Below, piece after piece: positions 57,601 through 64,000 of a stretch of DNA of 64,000 nucleotides. The position numbers were made by a program, and so were the translations under genes. The DNA is taken from positions 1,116,001-1,180,000 of the forward strand of contig JADFAD010000006.1 of the NCBI GenBank assembly GCA_015665455.1, in the 5' to 3' direction. The stretch's first letter is position 1; every line of letters starts with the position of its first letter. The notes under the pieces are model-generated. The model saw only the letters and a list, made by a program, of their open reading frames with translations, was not told the DNA's origin and did not search any database. The stretch comes from Oceanospirillaceae bacterium (GTDB lineage: Bacteria; Pseudomonadota; Gammaproteobacteria; Pseudomonadales; Litoribrevibacteraceae).

Positions 57601-60528
57601 CTGCACAACGACTGGTCGACTATTCGAATAAGAAATGGTTTCAATATAATTGCCATCGGCAGAGTAGTTGAAGTCAATGCTGTTGCCCACATTGTCTGCA
57701 ACAGAACTTAAGCGCCATGTATAATTTACGCGGTGAGGTGAGGTTATATAATTCTTTGAATAACCCGTTTTTCCATAAGTCCAAACACTTCCATCTCGTT
57801 TTTCAACGGTAAAATGATCTGGGCCTGTGTTTGAATTGGAGGTGTACGCCTTAATTCTAGAAAAAGTGGCTTTTTCGGTTTTATATTCCGCTTCAGCACT
57901 TGAATAACTACCACTGGTTAGGACAAGTCGTTTACCATCCAAACAAAAACGAGAATCTGCAGAAACATCGTACGACGGCCACATCCCGTCATCTCGGTAT
58001 AGCTGGACAGCCCCCATGTAACCATCCTGAGTCACGGTCGGTCGACAACGTGAAATAGCAGACAACCCAGACAGTGACCACCCAATACCTAACGGACCAT
58101 CACCGCCCAAACTACTGTAATTGAATGCTAAACTTGGAAATACCCCTCCCGGCCCCTTGGGTACATTTAAAGGTATGCTATACGTTGCAGACCCATTTTC
58201 ATCAACACGGAAAGACCCTGAAGTTGTACCCGGGACGATTGTACCGTAGCTCGGTTTTACCGCTACTTGATGACGGTTTTCAGGGGGAAGTGATAACCGA
58301 TTAAAGCCCGAAACCGGATTAGAATAGGCATAAGTCGAATTATTTATTTTTAAATCAACAATGCCATCACCGTCATAATCAGCAATGATTATGGTTGCGA
58401 CGTCCTTTGTAACACTTACACCTTCAACAGTTTCATACGCCCACAAGGTAGATGGTAAGTTCTGAGTGTTATTAAATACAATCAGTACATCTGAGCCTAA
58501 GCCTGTTTTTTGGATAAACCAATCCAGCAAGCCATCACCATTAAAGTCGGCCAATTGAATATTATATATACTGGTGCCATCCGGGCTGTACTTTAAGGTG
58601 CCTGTAGGTATATAACCGGCAGGTAAAGGCTCAATTGACTGATAATCACCATTAAGATAGACCAGTTTGAACCCATTGGGATAACCTAAATTCAGGGGAA
58701 CAATCGGGTCACTGGCAATGATGATCATCCGATTTCTTGGGATAAAATAAATATTCCCAGTACTGTCTTCGTAAATATCAAACAACGCTTCGTCAAATTG
58801 GTGAGCTGATTCTTGAGAAGACGGAGAAGGCGTTTCTTCTCTGTTGAAGCCACTATATTTATCAGTATAAGCAAAAGTACTGCCGTTCAGTTTTAAATCG
58901 ACAATGCCATCATTATTGTAATCGGCAACAGTAATTGATGTTACATCCTTGCTGGTATTAATACCTTCTATGGTGTCATATGCCCAAAGGTTTGTTGGCG
59001 TGCCTGTTTCTTTGTTAAACGCAATGAGAACGTCGGAGCCCACACCCGATTTTTGAACAAACCAATCATCTAGACCATCGCCATTAAAATCGGCCAGCTT
59101 TACGTTATAGTCCGAAGCACCGCCCGAACTAAATTTTAACGAACCAGTAGGCTGAAATCCTGAAGGTAACTGCGCTATCGAATGATAATCACCATTACTG
59201 TAAACCAGTTTGAAACCATTGGGATAAGTTAAATTCAACGGAATAATGGGGTCACTGGCAATCAGAACAAAGCGCTCTTTTGGAATAAAGTAAATATTCC
59301 CCGAGGTATCCTCATAAATATCGAATGATTCATAATCGAAATCTTGGCTAACCAATGGAGAGTCACTCTCTAAGGGAGTACTCTCAGGCATTCCATTTAG
59401 GCCAAAGCTCTGATCTGTAAATGCAAAGGTGTTGTTCAGCTTTAAATCTGCAACGCCGTCGCCGTTATAATCAGCCACGTCAAGGGAAGTAATACCTTTA
59501 GTAACATTCTTACCCTCAATGGAAGCATAAGCCCACAGAGTAGAGGCAGTACTCGCCACGTTATTGAGAACAATTAATACGTCCGACCCAACCCCTGTTT
59601 TCTGAATCAGCCAATCAACTAACCCATCACCATTAAAATCAGCCAAATGAACATCATAGTCGGAGGCACTCTTAGAACTGTATTTTAACGTTCCCGTACT
59701 TTGAAAACCTTGAGGAAGTTCCTCGATTGATTGGTAGTCGCCGTTGCTATAGACCAGCTTAAAACCATTGGGGTAGGAAAAATCCAACGGAATGATAGGG
59801 TCACTAGCAATCAATACCATCTTGTTTTTCGGAATGAAGTAAATATGCCCAGAGCTGTCTTCGTAAATATCAAATGTATCTTTATCAAATAACTGCCTAA
59901 TAGAACCTATTGGTGGTGCTACAGAACTGTATTCCGTTTCTGCATTAAACCCCGTACTAACGGACGCATAGGCAAATACATTGCCATTCAGTTTTAAATC
60001 AGCAATGCCATCGAGGTTATAATCTGCAACGAGAATATCAACCAATCCTTTAGTGACATTAATGCCTTCAATGGTATCGTACGCCCACAAGCTAGACGGG
60101 CTGTTAGCGGCATTATTGAATACCACCAGCACATCAGAGCCCACCCCCGCTTTTTGGATAAACCAATCGACTAAACCATCGCCATTAAAATCCGCTAATT
60201 CAACGTTATACGTCTGGGCGCCATTTGAGCTGTACTTTAACGAACCCGTTGGTTCGAATCCTACGGGTAATGGTTCGATCGACTGGTAATCACCATTGCT
60301 ATAAACCAGCTTAAAACCGTTGGGGTAGGTCAAATTCAACGGGACAACAGGTTCACTGGCAATCAGTACAAAACGGTCTTTAGGAATGAAATAGATATCG
60401 CCCGAATCGTCTTCGTAGAGATCGAACGAAGATTTATCAAACTGCTGGCTGGCCACCACGGAGGAAGAAAAGGCTAAAACGACAAAGAAAGCACATAGAA
60501 CCGATACAGCATTGCGGATTACTGACAT
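51616..60528 (-). CDS. SpvB/RHS-repeat polymorphic toxin, Sec-exported
   Basis: 2970 residues from ATG 60528, which has GGAG six bases upstream (the preceding in-frame TTG is not used). A Sec signal peptide (about 1-27) is followed by four ~183-residue repeats (about 28-757), each with calcium-style ADFNGDGLVDW and ADYNxDGIxDL blades (FG-GAP/VCBS). SpvB follows (about 757-870, TSGSFRVDENGSATYSIPL), then further VCBS-like blades, a TcdB-middle region and YD/RHS repeats (about 1900-2500). The RHS core (about 2500-2615) has the YDPETMVFMTADPF and NPLTNSDPSGYF motifs. A Gly/Ala-rich linker leads to a variable toxin tip (about 2806-2970). The tip has REYDVVSVDQNGHYHLGEVK, a D-Xn-E-x-K pattern of PD-(D/E)XK nucleases. 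Confidence 0.92.
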   Translation of the reverse strand: MSVIRNAVSVLCAFFVVLAFSSSVVASQQFDKSSFDLYEDDSGDIYFIPKDRFVLIASEPVVPLNLTYPNGFKLVYSNGDYQSIEPLPVGFEPTGSLKYSSNGAQTYNVELADFNGDGLVDWFIQKAGVGSDVLVVFNNAANSPSSLWAYDTIEGINVTKGLVDILVADYNLDGIADLKLNGNVFAYASVSTGFNAETEYSSVAPPIGSIRQLFDKDTFDIYEDSSGHIYFIPKNKMVLIASDPIIPLDFSYPNGFKLVYSNGDYQSIEELPQGFQSTGTLKYSSKSASDYDVHLADFNGDGLVDWLIQKTGVGSDVLIVLNNVASTASTLWAYASIEGKNVTKGITSLDVADYNGDGVADLKLNNTFAFTDQSFGLNGMPESTPLESDSPLVSQDFDYESFDIYEDTSGNIYFIPKERFVLIASDPIIPLNLTYPNGFKLVYSNGDYHSIAQLPSGFQPTGSLKFSSGGASDYNVKLADFNGDGLDDWFVQKSGVGSDVLIAFNKETGTPTNLWAYDTIEGINTSKDVTSITVADYNNDGIVDLKLNGSTFAYTDKYSGFNREETPSPSSQESAHQFDEALFDIYEDSTGNIYFIPRNRMIIIASDPIVPLNLGYPNGFKLVYLNGDYQSIEPLPAGYIPTGTLKYSPDGTSIYNIQLADFNGDGLLDWFIQKTGLGSDVLIVFNNTQNLPSTLWAYETVEGVSVTKDVATIIIADYDGDGIVDLKINNSTYAYSNPVSGFNRLSLPPENRHQVAVKPSYGTIVPGTTSGSFRVDENGSATYSIPLNVPKGPGGVFPSLAFNYSSLGGDGPLGIGWSLSGLSAISRCRPTVTQDGYMGAVQLYRDDGMWPSYDVSADSRFCLDGKRLVLTSGSYSSAEAEYKTEKATFSRIKAYTSNSNTGPDHFTVEKRDGSVWTYGKTGYSKNYITSPHRVNYTWRLSSVADNVGNSIDFNYSADGNYIETISYSNSRPVVVQFNYENRPDSRTGYSYGQLFTYNKRIASVSITNDGQAYRSYYLSYASSNSSKLAQLGWLQECGANASCFEPIKFDWLADHYNDSFKQTLTGPSQNANAAVKQGDFDGDGIADLVWSDPSNSKLLHFLLSGNRSSASSNSYLNKSLTIADSDWFVADLNQDGITDILSYNNAKNGCQWMLYSPQKSGSFSSSNVAPSGCSYTLNMQLADINGDGLADVFYKDKVEKGQGSKKTIEFVDRVALHKKNFSSSSVFSSPTELVTSGATFNNQGARFVADGSTAKFVDVNSDGLSDLIVQGGYYSKTDDKSATKRWLMYEANASIGLNFSLAKQTFLDYLPENGNFTMFDMNSDGQTDILTKTQVHLNTGTGFTTRNIQTIADLRGSQRLDYNHDNLTDLLVWSGSQWQLYLNNGVDFVVYQVNTASRSLPSKTSSRNVIVSDLTGDGRDDFVVITSKGAVAGSIEVHHSGIDHFAGLNAIEPIGRINKITNAGVETDITYGVMGGFESDVYERDWTASSWTQNTSAAYFDLIGSVFLVKDVSSSAPTFQDVNAKNRIRYFYQGAKIQAGGRGNLGFRYLTSYEPASGVLTTTENYQKFPATGLPIKTTKLKYIAGGSNVNRDVLLAKSFGNSSSTAANQISSVTSKYNNYNLISTVRALGDASCDVNAAGYRVVGCSINELAVADVHNKSGNAGYQGNVTYPFIHRTFDYQYSMDGQRLSLTHVVNEYTGSVNDFHGDVGYQFTGIQQLFGSPQAVSKKTITHQYENVIDSSKWYLGRLSDTKVAHQSWQIGQTVPAAQTKHSTFTYNINGMLKTTQTEPDTASLSVLTTYDYDGFGNRTTETQQSHPSIASTDEKYFYRQSKVDFKENTDGRLGDKSYVWTGSSYQQQSNAADYNQFDLPQNTYDANNHLMRNYYDGVGRLYRSEDHLGGVSETVRGFCPGGDGDCPSLAKTYVHSISNTGAESKVFIDVLGQTLRESKVMFDGRWAHVDTEYNARGNVVAVSTPHYGSYGSAIYKARSVYDEFGRLKSVTQPTQTGDATTTHNNSGYSVSITNAKGQVKTEVTNALGQLVSSTNNLGHIIHYKYDALGNLTTVTDPVGNVSSLAYNRLGHKISMNDPDKGQWHYRYNALGELIWQKNANGQVTAIRNDFAGRMKQRIDYNGDPELNSSVSVLGNASWVYDTAAYGIGMLDYVTDSTTGYKKSYQYQSNGLVKSQITRIDNKDYLQWYQYDNLGRTTHAYDPSEAVLNVAKTAGVRSVYNRYGYVSEIREAKNDALYLQTVETDVFGNVNRANLGNGVELQNFYYPQTGQLQRKKASKGSSTLQNSGFTYDKLGNLISKDLIHHGVKEGYTYDGLNRLATAYTTGFYSDNSDLYADHNLTMVYKNDGTGNILRRNGNATGSDYVYGQNGAGPHALTQIGNKTFYYDANGNRITDKLNGAVDRTTQYSVFDKPTQIVKGINRVNISYGPARDRFKRVDEGIKGTTTTRYIGGTEHIVKDNVHIYKRHIAGQVIVTQGGDNPGKQYLVRDNLGSVVATLNEQGGVQQYHSFDPYGKRRAVARDENSAFFTLAFSIEDYFNPSRLNPTRGFTGHEHLDSVGVIHMNGRVYDPETMVFMTADPFVQAPNSVLSLNRYSYVFNNPLTNSDPSGYFSLSKAASFVWKIARFAAGIDGAEWAADNPRAAAAIAITLYTGHYIAGAEGVAVQVAAGAVGGAAAGAIQTGDLNGALTGAAFGAVSGAIGHYYGGGEIGSSQWAKQVSLHAAASGVRSVVSGGKFGHGFLSSIVTSSTLDGLGAEAGTGRFLAAVVMQGTMSEAFGGKFVNGALSAAFTEAFNHLATKEDYGRKIRSSRDAEVAERRRLIQKGHRVIPGRVSASYDGDLYIRGREYDVVSVDQNGHYHLGEVKYRDSGRSWFDKLPVGRFIKMSMVAVTGRQAHFDLSVNEVSELVLVGSGFAGGSISLKPNQYTVHWAVINQNGKGSIYGVSDVNEMADLVDDLLDD
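58300..60450 (-). repeat. Four tandem ~549-bp repeats in the toxin gene 5' end
   Basis: Units begin near 60447, 59897, 59343 and 58801 on the minus strand (about 550 bases apart). Each encodes a conserved block starting QFD/DFD...FDxYED.SG.IYFIP and ending before the next. Units differ by scattered substitutions and are under protein-level constraint. The number of such units may vary between strains. Confidence 0.9.
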
Positions 60529-60678
60529 CAATCACTCCGTTGATTATTTATCCAAAATTCGGAGAACAGTATTCCAAAAAATGAACAAATTCAACGGAAA
60601 AGTGTCAGCCCGCGATCAGTATTGCTACAATAACTACAATATAAAGTATCTTTATTATTAAATAATTGATTATAAACA

Positions 60679-60710
60679 AAAAACGGCCCATCCATAGAAG
60701 AGCCGTTTTT
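60679..60710 (-). terminator. Terminator of the polyamine operon
   Basis: AAAAACGGC and GCCGTTTTT form a perfect 9-bp stem with a 14-base loop; on the minus strand it ends in T-rich sequence. It lies 130 bases past the agmatinase stop. Confidence 0.85.
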
Positions 60711-60728
60711 AAAATCAGAGACTTAACG

Positions 60729-60820
60729 AATCAAACGGGATCAGAGTAATTTGAAATGGGTCATATCACTAACTTGAGGTCGACACTGTTCTTTGTGGGC
60801 TTACTCTGACCCCATTGATT
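60729..60820. repeat. REP pair on the far side of the toxin locus
   Basis: A degenerate forward REP (60729-60749, core GGGATCAGAGTAA) and a perfect inverted REP (60801-60820, TTACTCTGACCCCATTGATT) face each other, the same motif as the RAYT-linked array at 50614-50991. Together the two sets bracket the immunity and toxin genes. Confidence 0.85.
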
Positions 60821-60839
60821 TCTAAAACCAGCCCTATTG

Positions 60840-61712
60840 CTACCTATTCCGCTCAATAATTCCCATCATCTTGTACATCAATAAAGATGCAGCAAAGTCA
60901 TAGGCGTGGAAGCCTTTAATAGGTGCGAATTCCATAATATCGAAGCCGATGATTTCACGTTGTTTGGCCACAGATTCAAACAAGCCCAGTGTTTGGTACC
61001 AACCTAGGCCGCCCGGTACAGGAGTGCCCGTGGAGGGAAATACGGACGGGTCCATGCCATCAATATCAAGGGTGAAGAATACTTTTTTAGGGAAGTCTTC
61101 TGGCAATTCAATGCTGCTGATGTTTTGTGGCACGATGTCATCCGCATCGGCGTAATAAACACCGTGTGTTTTACGAATCTCGATTTCTTCTTCACAGAAT
61201 GCGCGAATGCCCAACTGGTACAGGGGAATACCTTCATCCACACAGCGCTTCATTACTGATGCATGGCTTAGTGGATCGCCTTCGTAGGCTTCACGTAAAT
61301 CGGCATGAGCATCAATCTGCACAATACCAAAGTCTGTTACGCCAGCATCCAGCATGCCTCGAATAATGCCGTAAGTCACTGTGTGCTCACCGCCAATGCC
61401 CACGGGCATTTTACCCATCTCACATATGGGTTTAACTGCAGCAGCGATGTTTTCGATGACTTGATCGGCATCCACAGAGCAATCAACGGCTTCGTGCGTA
61501 TAAATACCTAGATCACAGGGTTTACTCTTGCCGTCCCATTCCTCTAACTGCCACGAGGCGTCCAAAATGGCCGATGGGCCTTCATTGGTGCCACCACCAT
61601 AAGAAACGGTGCGCTCAAAAGGGACAGGCACAATGTGAAACAACGCCTCTTCAGGCTTAGGTTGCTCAATTTCAGAGCCTAGAAAAATTGGGTACGTCAG
61701 TTCTTTAGTCAT
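60840..61712 (-). CDS. speB: Agmatinase-type ureohydrolase
   Basis: 290 residues of the arginase/agmatinase family. The binuclear manganese ligands are complete: H110 (GGEHT), D134-H136-D138 (DAHADLR) and D216-D218 (TLDIDGMDPS). The substrate is probably agmatine, giving putrescine and urea, since the neighbours are polyamine genes; the family also includes guanidinobutyrases. It follows nspC by 142 bases on the same strand and ends in a strong terminator, closing the operon. Confidence 0.93.
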   Translation of the reverse strand: MTKELTYPIFLGSEIEQPKPEEALFHIVPVPFERTVSYGGGTNEGPSAILDASWQLEEWDGKSKPCDLGIYTHEAVDCSVDADQVIENIAAAVKPICEMGKMPVGIGGEHTVTYGIIRGMLDAGVTDFGIVQIDAHADLREAYEGDPLSHASVMKRCVDEGIPLYQLGIRAFCEEEIEIRKTHGVYYADADDIVPQNISSIELPEDFPKKVFFTLDIDGMDPSVFPSTGTPVPGGLGWYQTLGLFESVAKQREIIGFDIMEFAPIKGFHAYDFAASLLMYKMMGIIERNR

Positions 61713-61854
61713 TACTTAAACTCGAAAACAAGGTTATGAATACGTTTATTGTATTCTATCAGCAGTCGAAACGTGTAAGCTTCCATCGCATGTTTTGCTT
61801 ACCTAAACTATTTATCTGAGCACTTATCTAAGCTACTTCCGTGTATTCAAAAAC

Positions 61855-63045
61855 TTACGACAAGCGCCCTTTAAAATCTTCATAGCCAAACCGCTTCACT
61901 ATCCTCAGCTCATCGGTTTCGCTGTTCCATATAGCGATGCTCGGTAAGTTGATGCCATTAAAGGTGGTGGTTTTCACCATGGTGTAGTGGGTCATGTCAT
62001 CGAACACCACACGATCACCTACCTTCAAAGGCTCTGCAAAGCTGTAATCGTTAATCACATCACCAGCAAGGCAGGTCATGCCTCCCATTCGGTAGGTATG
62101 AGGCAATACGTTGGGGCCATCGGCACCCAATACGTCTGGGCGATATGGCATTTCTAGTGTATCGGGCATATGGCATGTGGCCGAAGTATCGAGAATCGCT
62201 AAATCCATGACGTTATGCGTGATGTCCAAAACTTCTGTGACCAAAACACCGGAGTGAATGGCAGCCGCTTCGCCAGGTTCTAAATACACCTCAACCTTAT
62301 GCGCTTGTTTGAAGCGTTTGATGCGCTCAATCAAACCTTCGACGTTGTACCCTTCGGCCGTAATATGATGTCCGCCACCAAAGTTAATCCACTGCATCTG
62401 AGGGATTAAATGGCCAAATGTTGTTTCAACTGCCGCCAACGTGCGTTCCAACGGCTCATAGCCTTGCTCGCACAACGTATGAAAGTGTAAACCAGAGATA
62501 CCTTCTAAATAGTCGGCCCCGTGTTCTGCTTTTGCCTTTTCAAATTCTCCGTAAGGAATACCCAATCGAGAGCAAGGGGCACACGGATCATAAATCGACA
62601 CGGCACCTTCTGAGTGCTCTGGGTTAATTCTTAACCCAATCTCAGGCTTACCGTTTCTGTCCTGCTGGGCTTTAAGCACCAAAGGCTTGAAACGCTGCCA
62701 CTGGCCAAAGGAGTTAAAAACCACGTGGTCAGCAATGGTTAAAATCTCTTTCAAATCCGCTTCGGAATACGCAGCAGAGAATACATGCACTTCACCGCCA
62801 TATTCTTCTGCGCCTAAACGGGCTTCGTTCAAACCACTGGAACACGTACCAGACACATACTTACTCACCAAGGGCGCCAAACTCCACATGGAGAACGCTT
62901 TCAATGCAGAAAGGACTTTGGCGCCGCTTTGTTCTTGTACGTAGTTAAGTAACTTTAGGTTGTTTTCCACCGCGACTTCATCCACCACGAAACAAGGAGA
63001 AGGCACACGTTTAGAGTCGAAATTTAAAAAAGGATTGGTCGGCAT
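61855..63045 (-). CDS. nspC: Carboxynorspermidine / carboxyspermidine decarboxylase
   Basis: 396 residues, PLP-dependent alanine-racemase/ODC-fold decarboxylase. The PLP lysine is K49 (SALKAFSMW), the glycine-rich phosphate loop is INFGGGHHIT, and EPGEAAAIHSG is the conserved substrate segment. The CSSGLNEARLGAEEYGGEVH stretch is characteristic of NspC. It decarboxylates carboxynorspermidine or carboxyspermidine to the triamine. Preceded by the carboxynorspermidine synthase gene (151 bases) and followed by agmatinase, together an alternative spermidine/norspermidine route that uses aspartate semialdehyde in place of decarboxylated S-adenosylmethionine. Confidence 0.95.
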   Translation of the reverse strand: MPTNPFLNFDSKRVPSPCFVVDEVAVENNLKLLNYVQEQSGAKVLSALKAFSMWSLAPLVSKYVSGTCSSGLNEARLGAEEYGGEVHVFSAAYSEADLKEILTIADHVVFNSFGQWQRFKPLVLKAQQDRNGKPEIGLRINPEHSEGAVSIYDPCAPCSRLGIPYGEFEKAKAEHGADYLEGISGLHFHTLCEQGYEPLERTLAAVETTFGHLIPQMQWINFGGGHHITAEGYNVEGLIERIKRFKQAHKVEVYLEPGEAAAIHSGVLVTEVLDITHNVMDLAILDTSATCHMPDTLEMPYRPDVLGADGPNVLPHTYRMGGMTCLAGDVINDYSFAEPLKVGDRVVFDDMTHYTMVKTTTFNGINLPSIAIWNSETDELRIVKRFGYEDFKGRLS

Positions 63046-63196
63046 TTGAAGTATCCGAAAAGAAGATTAAGCGATGTTTGAAAAATCACGTCTCAATTAC
63101 GACAGAAAGACGGTTGATTGCTCGGCCATTTAAGTCACCTGCGTGTGGTTCAGCGCGTGATCTCAAACGGCCTTGCTCAGTCAGTACCAAGTAAAC

Positions 63197-64000
63197 TTAT
63201 TTCTCAAGTGGGTGCTTATCCAGTTCCACTTCATTCCAAGGTAGACCGTATTTGTTCAAGTCTTCCATGAACGGGTCTGGGTCCATCTGTTCGATGTTCC
63301 AAACACCTTCTTGCATCCACTTACCTTCAATCATCATCTTAGCGCCGATCATTGCAGGCACACCGGTGGTGTAAGAGATCGCTTGAGAGCTCACTTCTGC
63401 ATAACACGCTTCATGGTCACAAATGTTATACACATACACCAACTTCTCTTTGCCATCTTTAATACCGCGCACGATACAGCCGATGCATGTACGGCCTTTG
63501 GTACGAGGGCCAAGGCTTGCAGGGTCAGGAAGTACTGACTTCAAGAACTGAAGCGGGATGACTTCTGTGCCGTTATAATCCACAGGTTCAATCGATGTCA
63601 TACCAATGTTTTCTAACACTTCTAGATGCTTCAAGTAGTTCTCAGAGAAGCTCATCCAGAACTGACCTTTCTTCAGTGTAGGGAAGTGCTTTGACAACGA
63701 CTCCAATTCTTCATGATACATACGGTAAATGTTGTACGTACCCACACCTTCAGGGCATTCAAACGTGCTCGACGTCGACATAGCGTCCGTTGGCTGAAAC
63801 GCGCCGTCTTCCCAATGACGACATTCCGCAGTCACTTCTCGGATATTGATCTCTGGGTTGAAGTTTGTCGCAAATGGGTGACCATGATCGCCGCCGTTCA
63901 CATCAATGATGTCCAACTCATGGATTTCATCAAAGTGGTGCTTCGCCATGTGTGCCGTGTATACGTTCGTCACGCCCGGATCAAAACCCGATCCCAACAA
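63197..64000 (-). CDS. Carboxynorspermidine synthase (Lys1/LYS9-type), 5' partial
   Basis: 267 residues visible, the C-terminal part of a saccharopine-dehydrogenase-family protein; the gene continues beyond the window edge. Diagnostic features of the carboxynorspermidine dehydrogenase group: LGSGFDPGVTNVY near the break, DVNGGDHGHPFATNFN, and SYTTGVPAMIGAKMMIEG near the C-terminus. It condenses a diamine with aspartate semialdehyde and reduces the product to carboxynorspermidine or carboxyspermidine, the substrate for NspC next to it. Neighbouring genes confirm the assignment. Confidence 0.93.
   Translation of the reverse strand: MLGSGFDPGVTNVYTAHMAKHHFDEIHELDIIDVNGGDHGHPFATNFNPEINIREVTAECRHWEDGAFQPTDAMSTSSTFECPEGVGTYNIYRMYHEELESLSKHFPTLKKGQFWMSFSENYLKHLEVLENIGMTSIEPVDYNGTEVIPLQFLKSVLPDPASLGPRTKGRTCIGCIVRGIKDGKEKLVYVYNICDHEACYAEVSSQAISYTTGVPAMIGAKMMIEGKWMQEGVWNIEQMDPDPFMEDLNKYGLPWNEVELDKHPLEK

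Larger units (their letters stand above)
60529..60839. other. Intergenic region: toxin promoter, terminator, REP pair
   Basis: 311 bases between the divergent-in-function but same-strand toxin and agmatinase genes. It holds the toxin promoter region (60540-60660, very A/T-rich), the agmatinase terminator and a REP pair; see those entries. Confidence 0.6.

Overview
The window reads as chromosome of a marine, aerobic to facultative gammaproteobacterium of the Oceanospirillales type. This is an inference from gene content: UvrD very close to the enterobacterial protein, oxygen-independent HemN behind a textbook Anr/FNR site, TRAP transporters, FadE/FadH-type beta-oxidation genes, a MalT-like LuxR regulator, and an nspC-type alternative polyamine route. 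There are no rRNA, tRNA, prophage or CRISPR features. Gene density is high, and many genes end in clear intrinsic terminators.

Layout. 1-5.2 kb: a TRAP transporter split around hemN, with dctQ(partial)-dctM on plus and a Tat-type dctP on minus; hemN has a class II FNR promoter. 5.2-14.3 kb: uvrD, a PAS-GGDEF-EAL protein with a degenerate GGDEF site, small proteins, three envelope proteins, and a DUF4105 papain-like protein whose signal-peptide codons overlap a perfect intrinsic terminator. 14.3-24.8 kb: a seven-gene minus-strand operon, in transcription order TerB-like, YqiJ/NfeD-like, YqiK flotillin, 1795-aa AAA+ ATPase (DUF3686 type), rhomboid, zinc-ribbon protein, single-HKD PLD protein. 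This is the best candidate for a poorly described multi-component membrane or DNA stress/defence system. 25-39.4 kb: ylqF, an MprF-like acyltransferase domain protein, a MalT-like regulator with a cupin gene, a DMT exporter, divergent acyl-CoA dehydrogenase and fadH, a solute-binding protein, and a YcaC-like hydrolase plus pirin divergent from a LysR regulator. 39.3-49.1 kb: secreted proteins, a subtilase-lipoprotein pair, a Crp-type regulator, an iron alcohol dehydrogenase, another lipoprotein and an unknown helical protein.

49.1-60.8 kb is the accessory region. It holds a strongly structured noncoding stretch (four perfect-stem hairpins in 190 bases), a REP-associated tyrosine transposase with an array of its REP/BIME repeats, and a 2970-residue Sec-exported SpvB/RHS polymorphic toxin. 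The toxin has four ~183-residue N-terminal tandem repeats and a C-terminal domain with a PD-(D/E)XK-like motif, and it overlaps an AT-rich putative immunity gene. The same REP repeats recur on the far side of the toxin locus, bracketing it. 60.8-64 kb: agmatinase-type ureohydrolase, carboxynorspermidine decarboxylase and a partial carboxynorspermidine synthase, a polyamine operon running off the window.

Several start codons were set from Shine-Dalgarno spacing; these choices are explained per gene.
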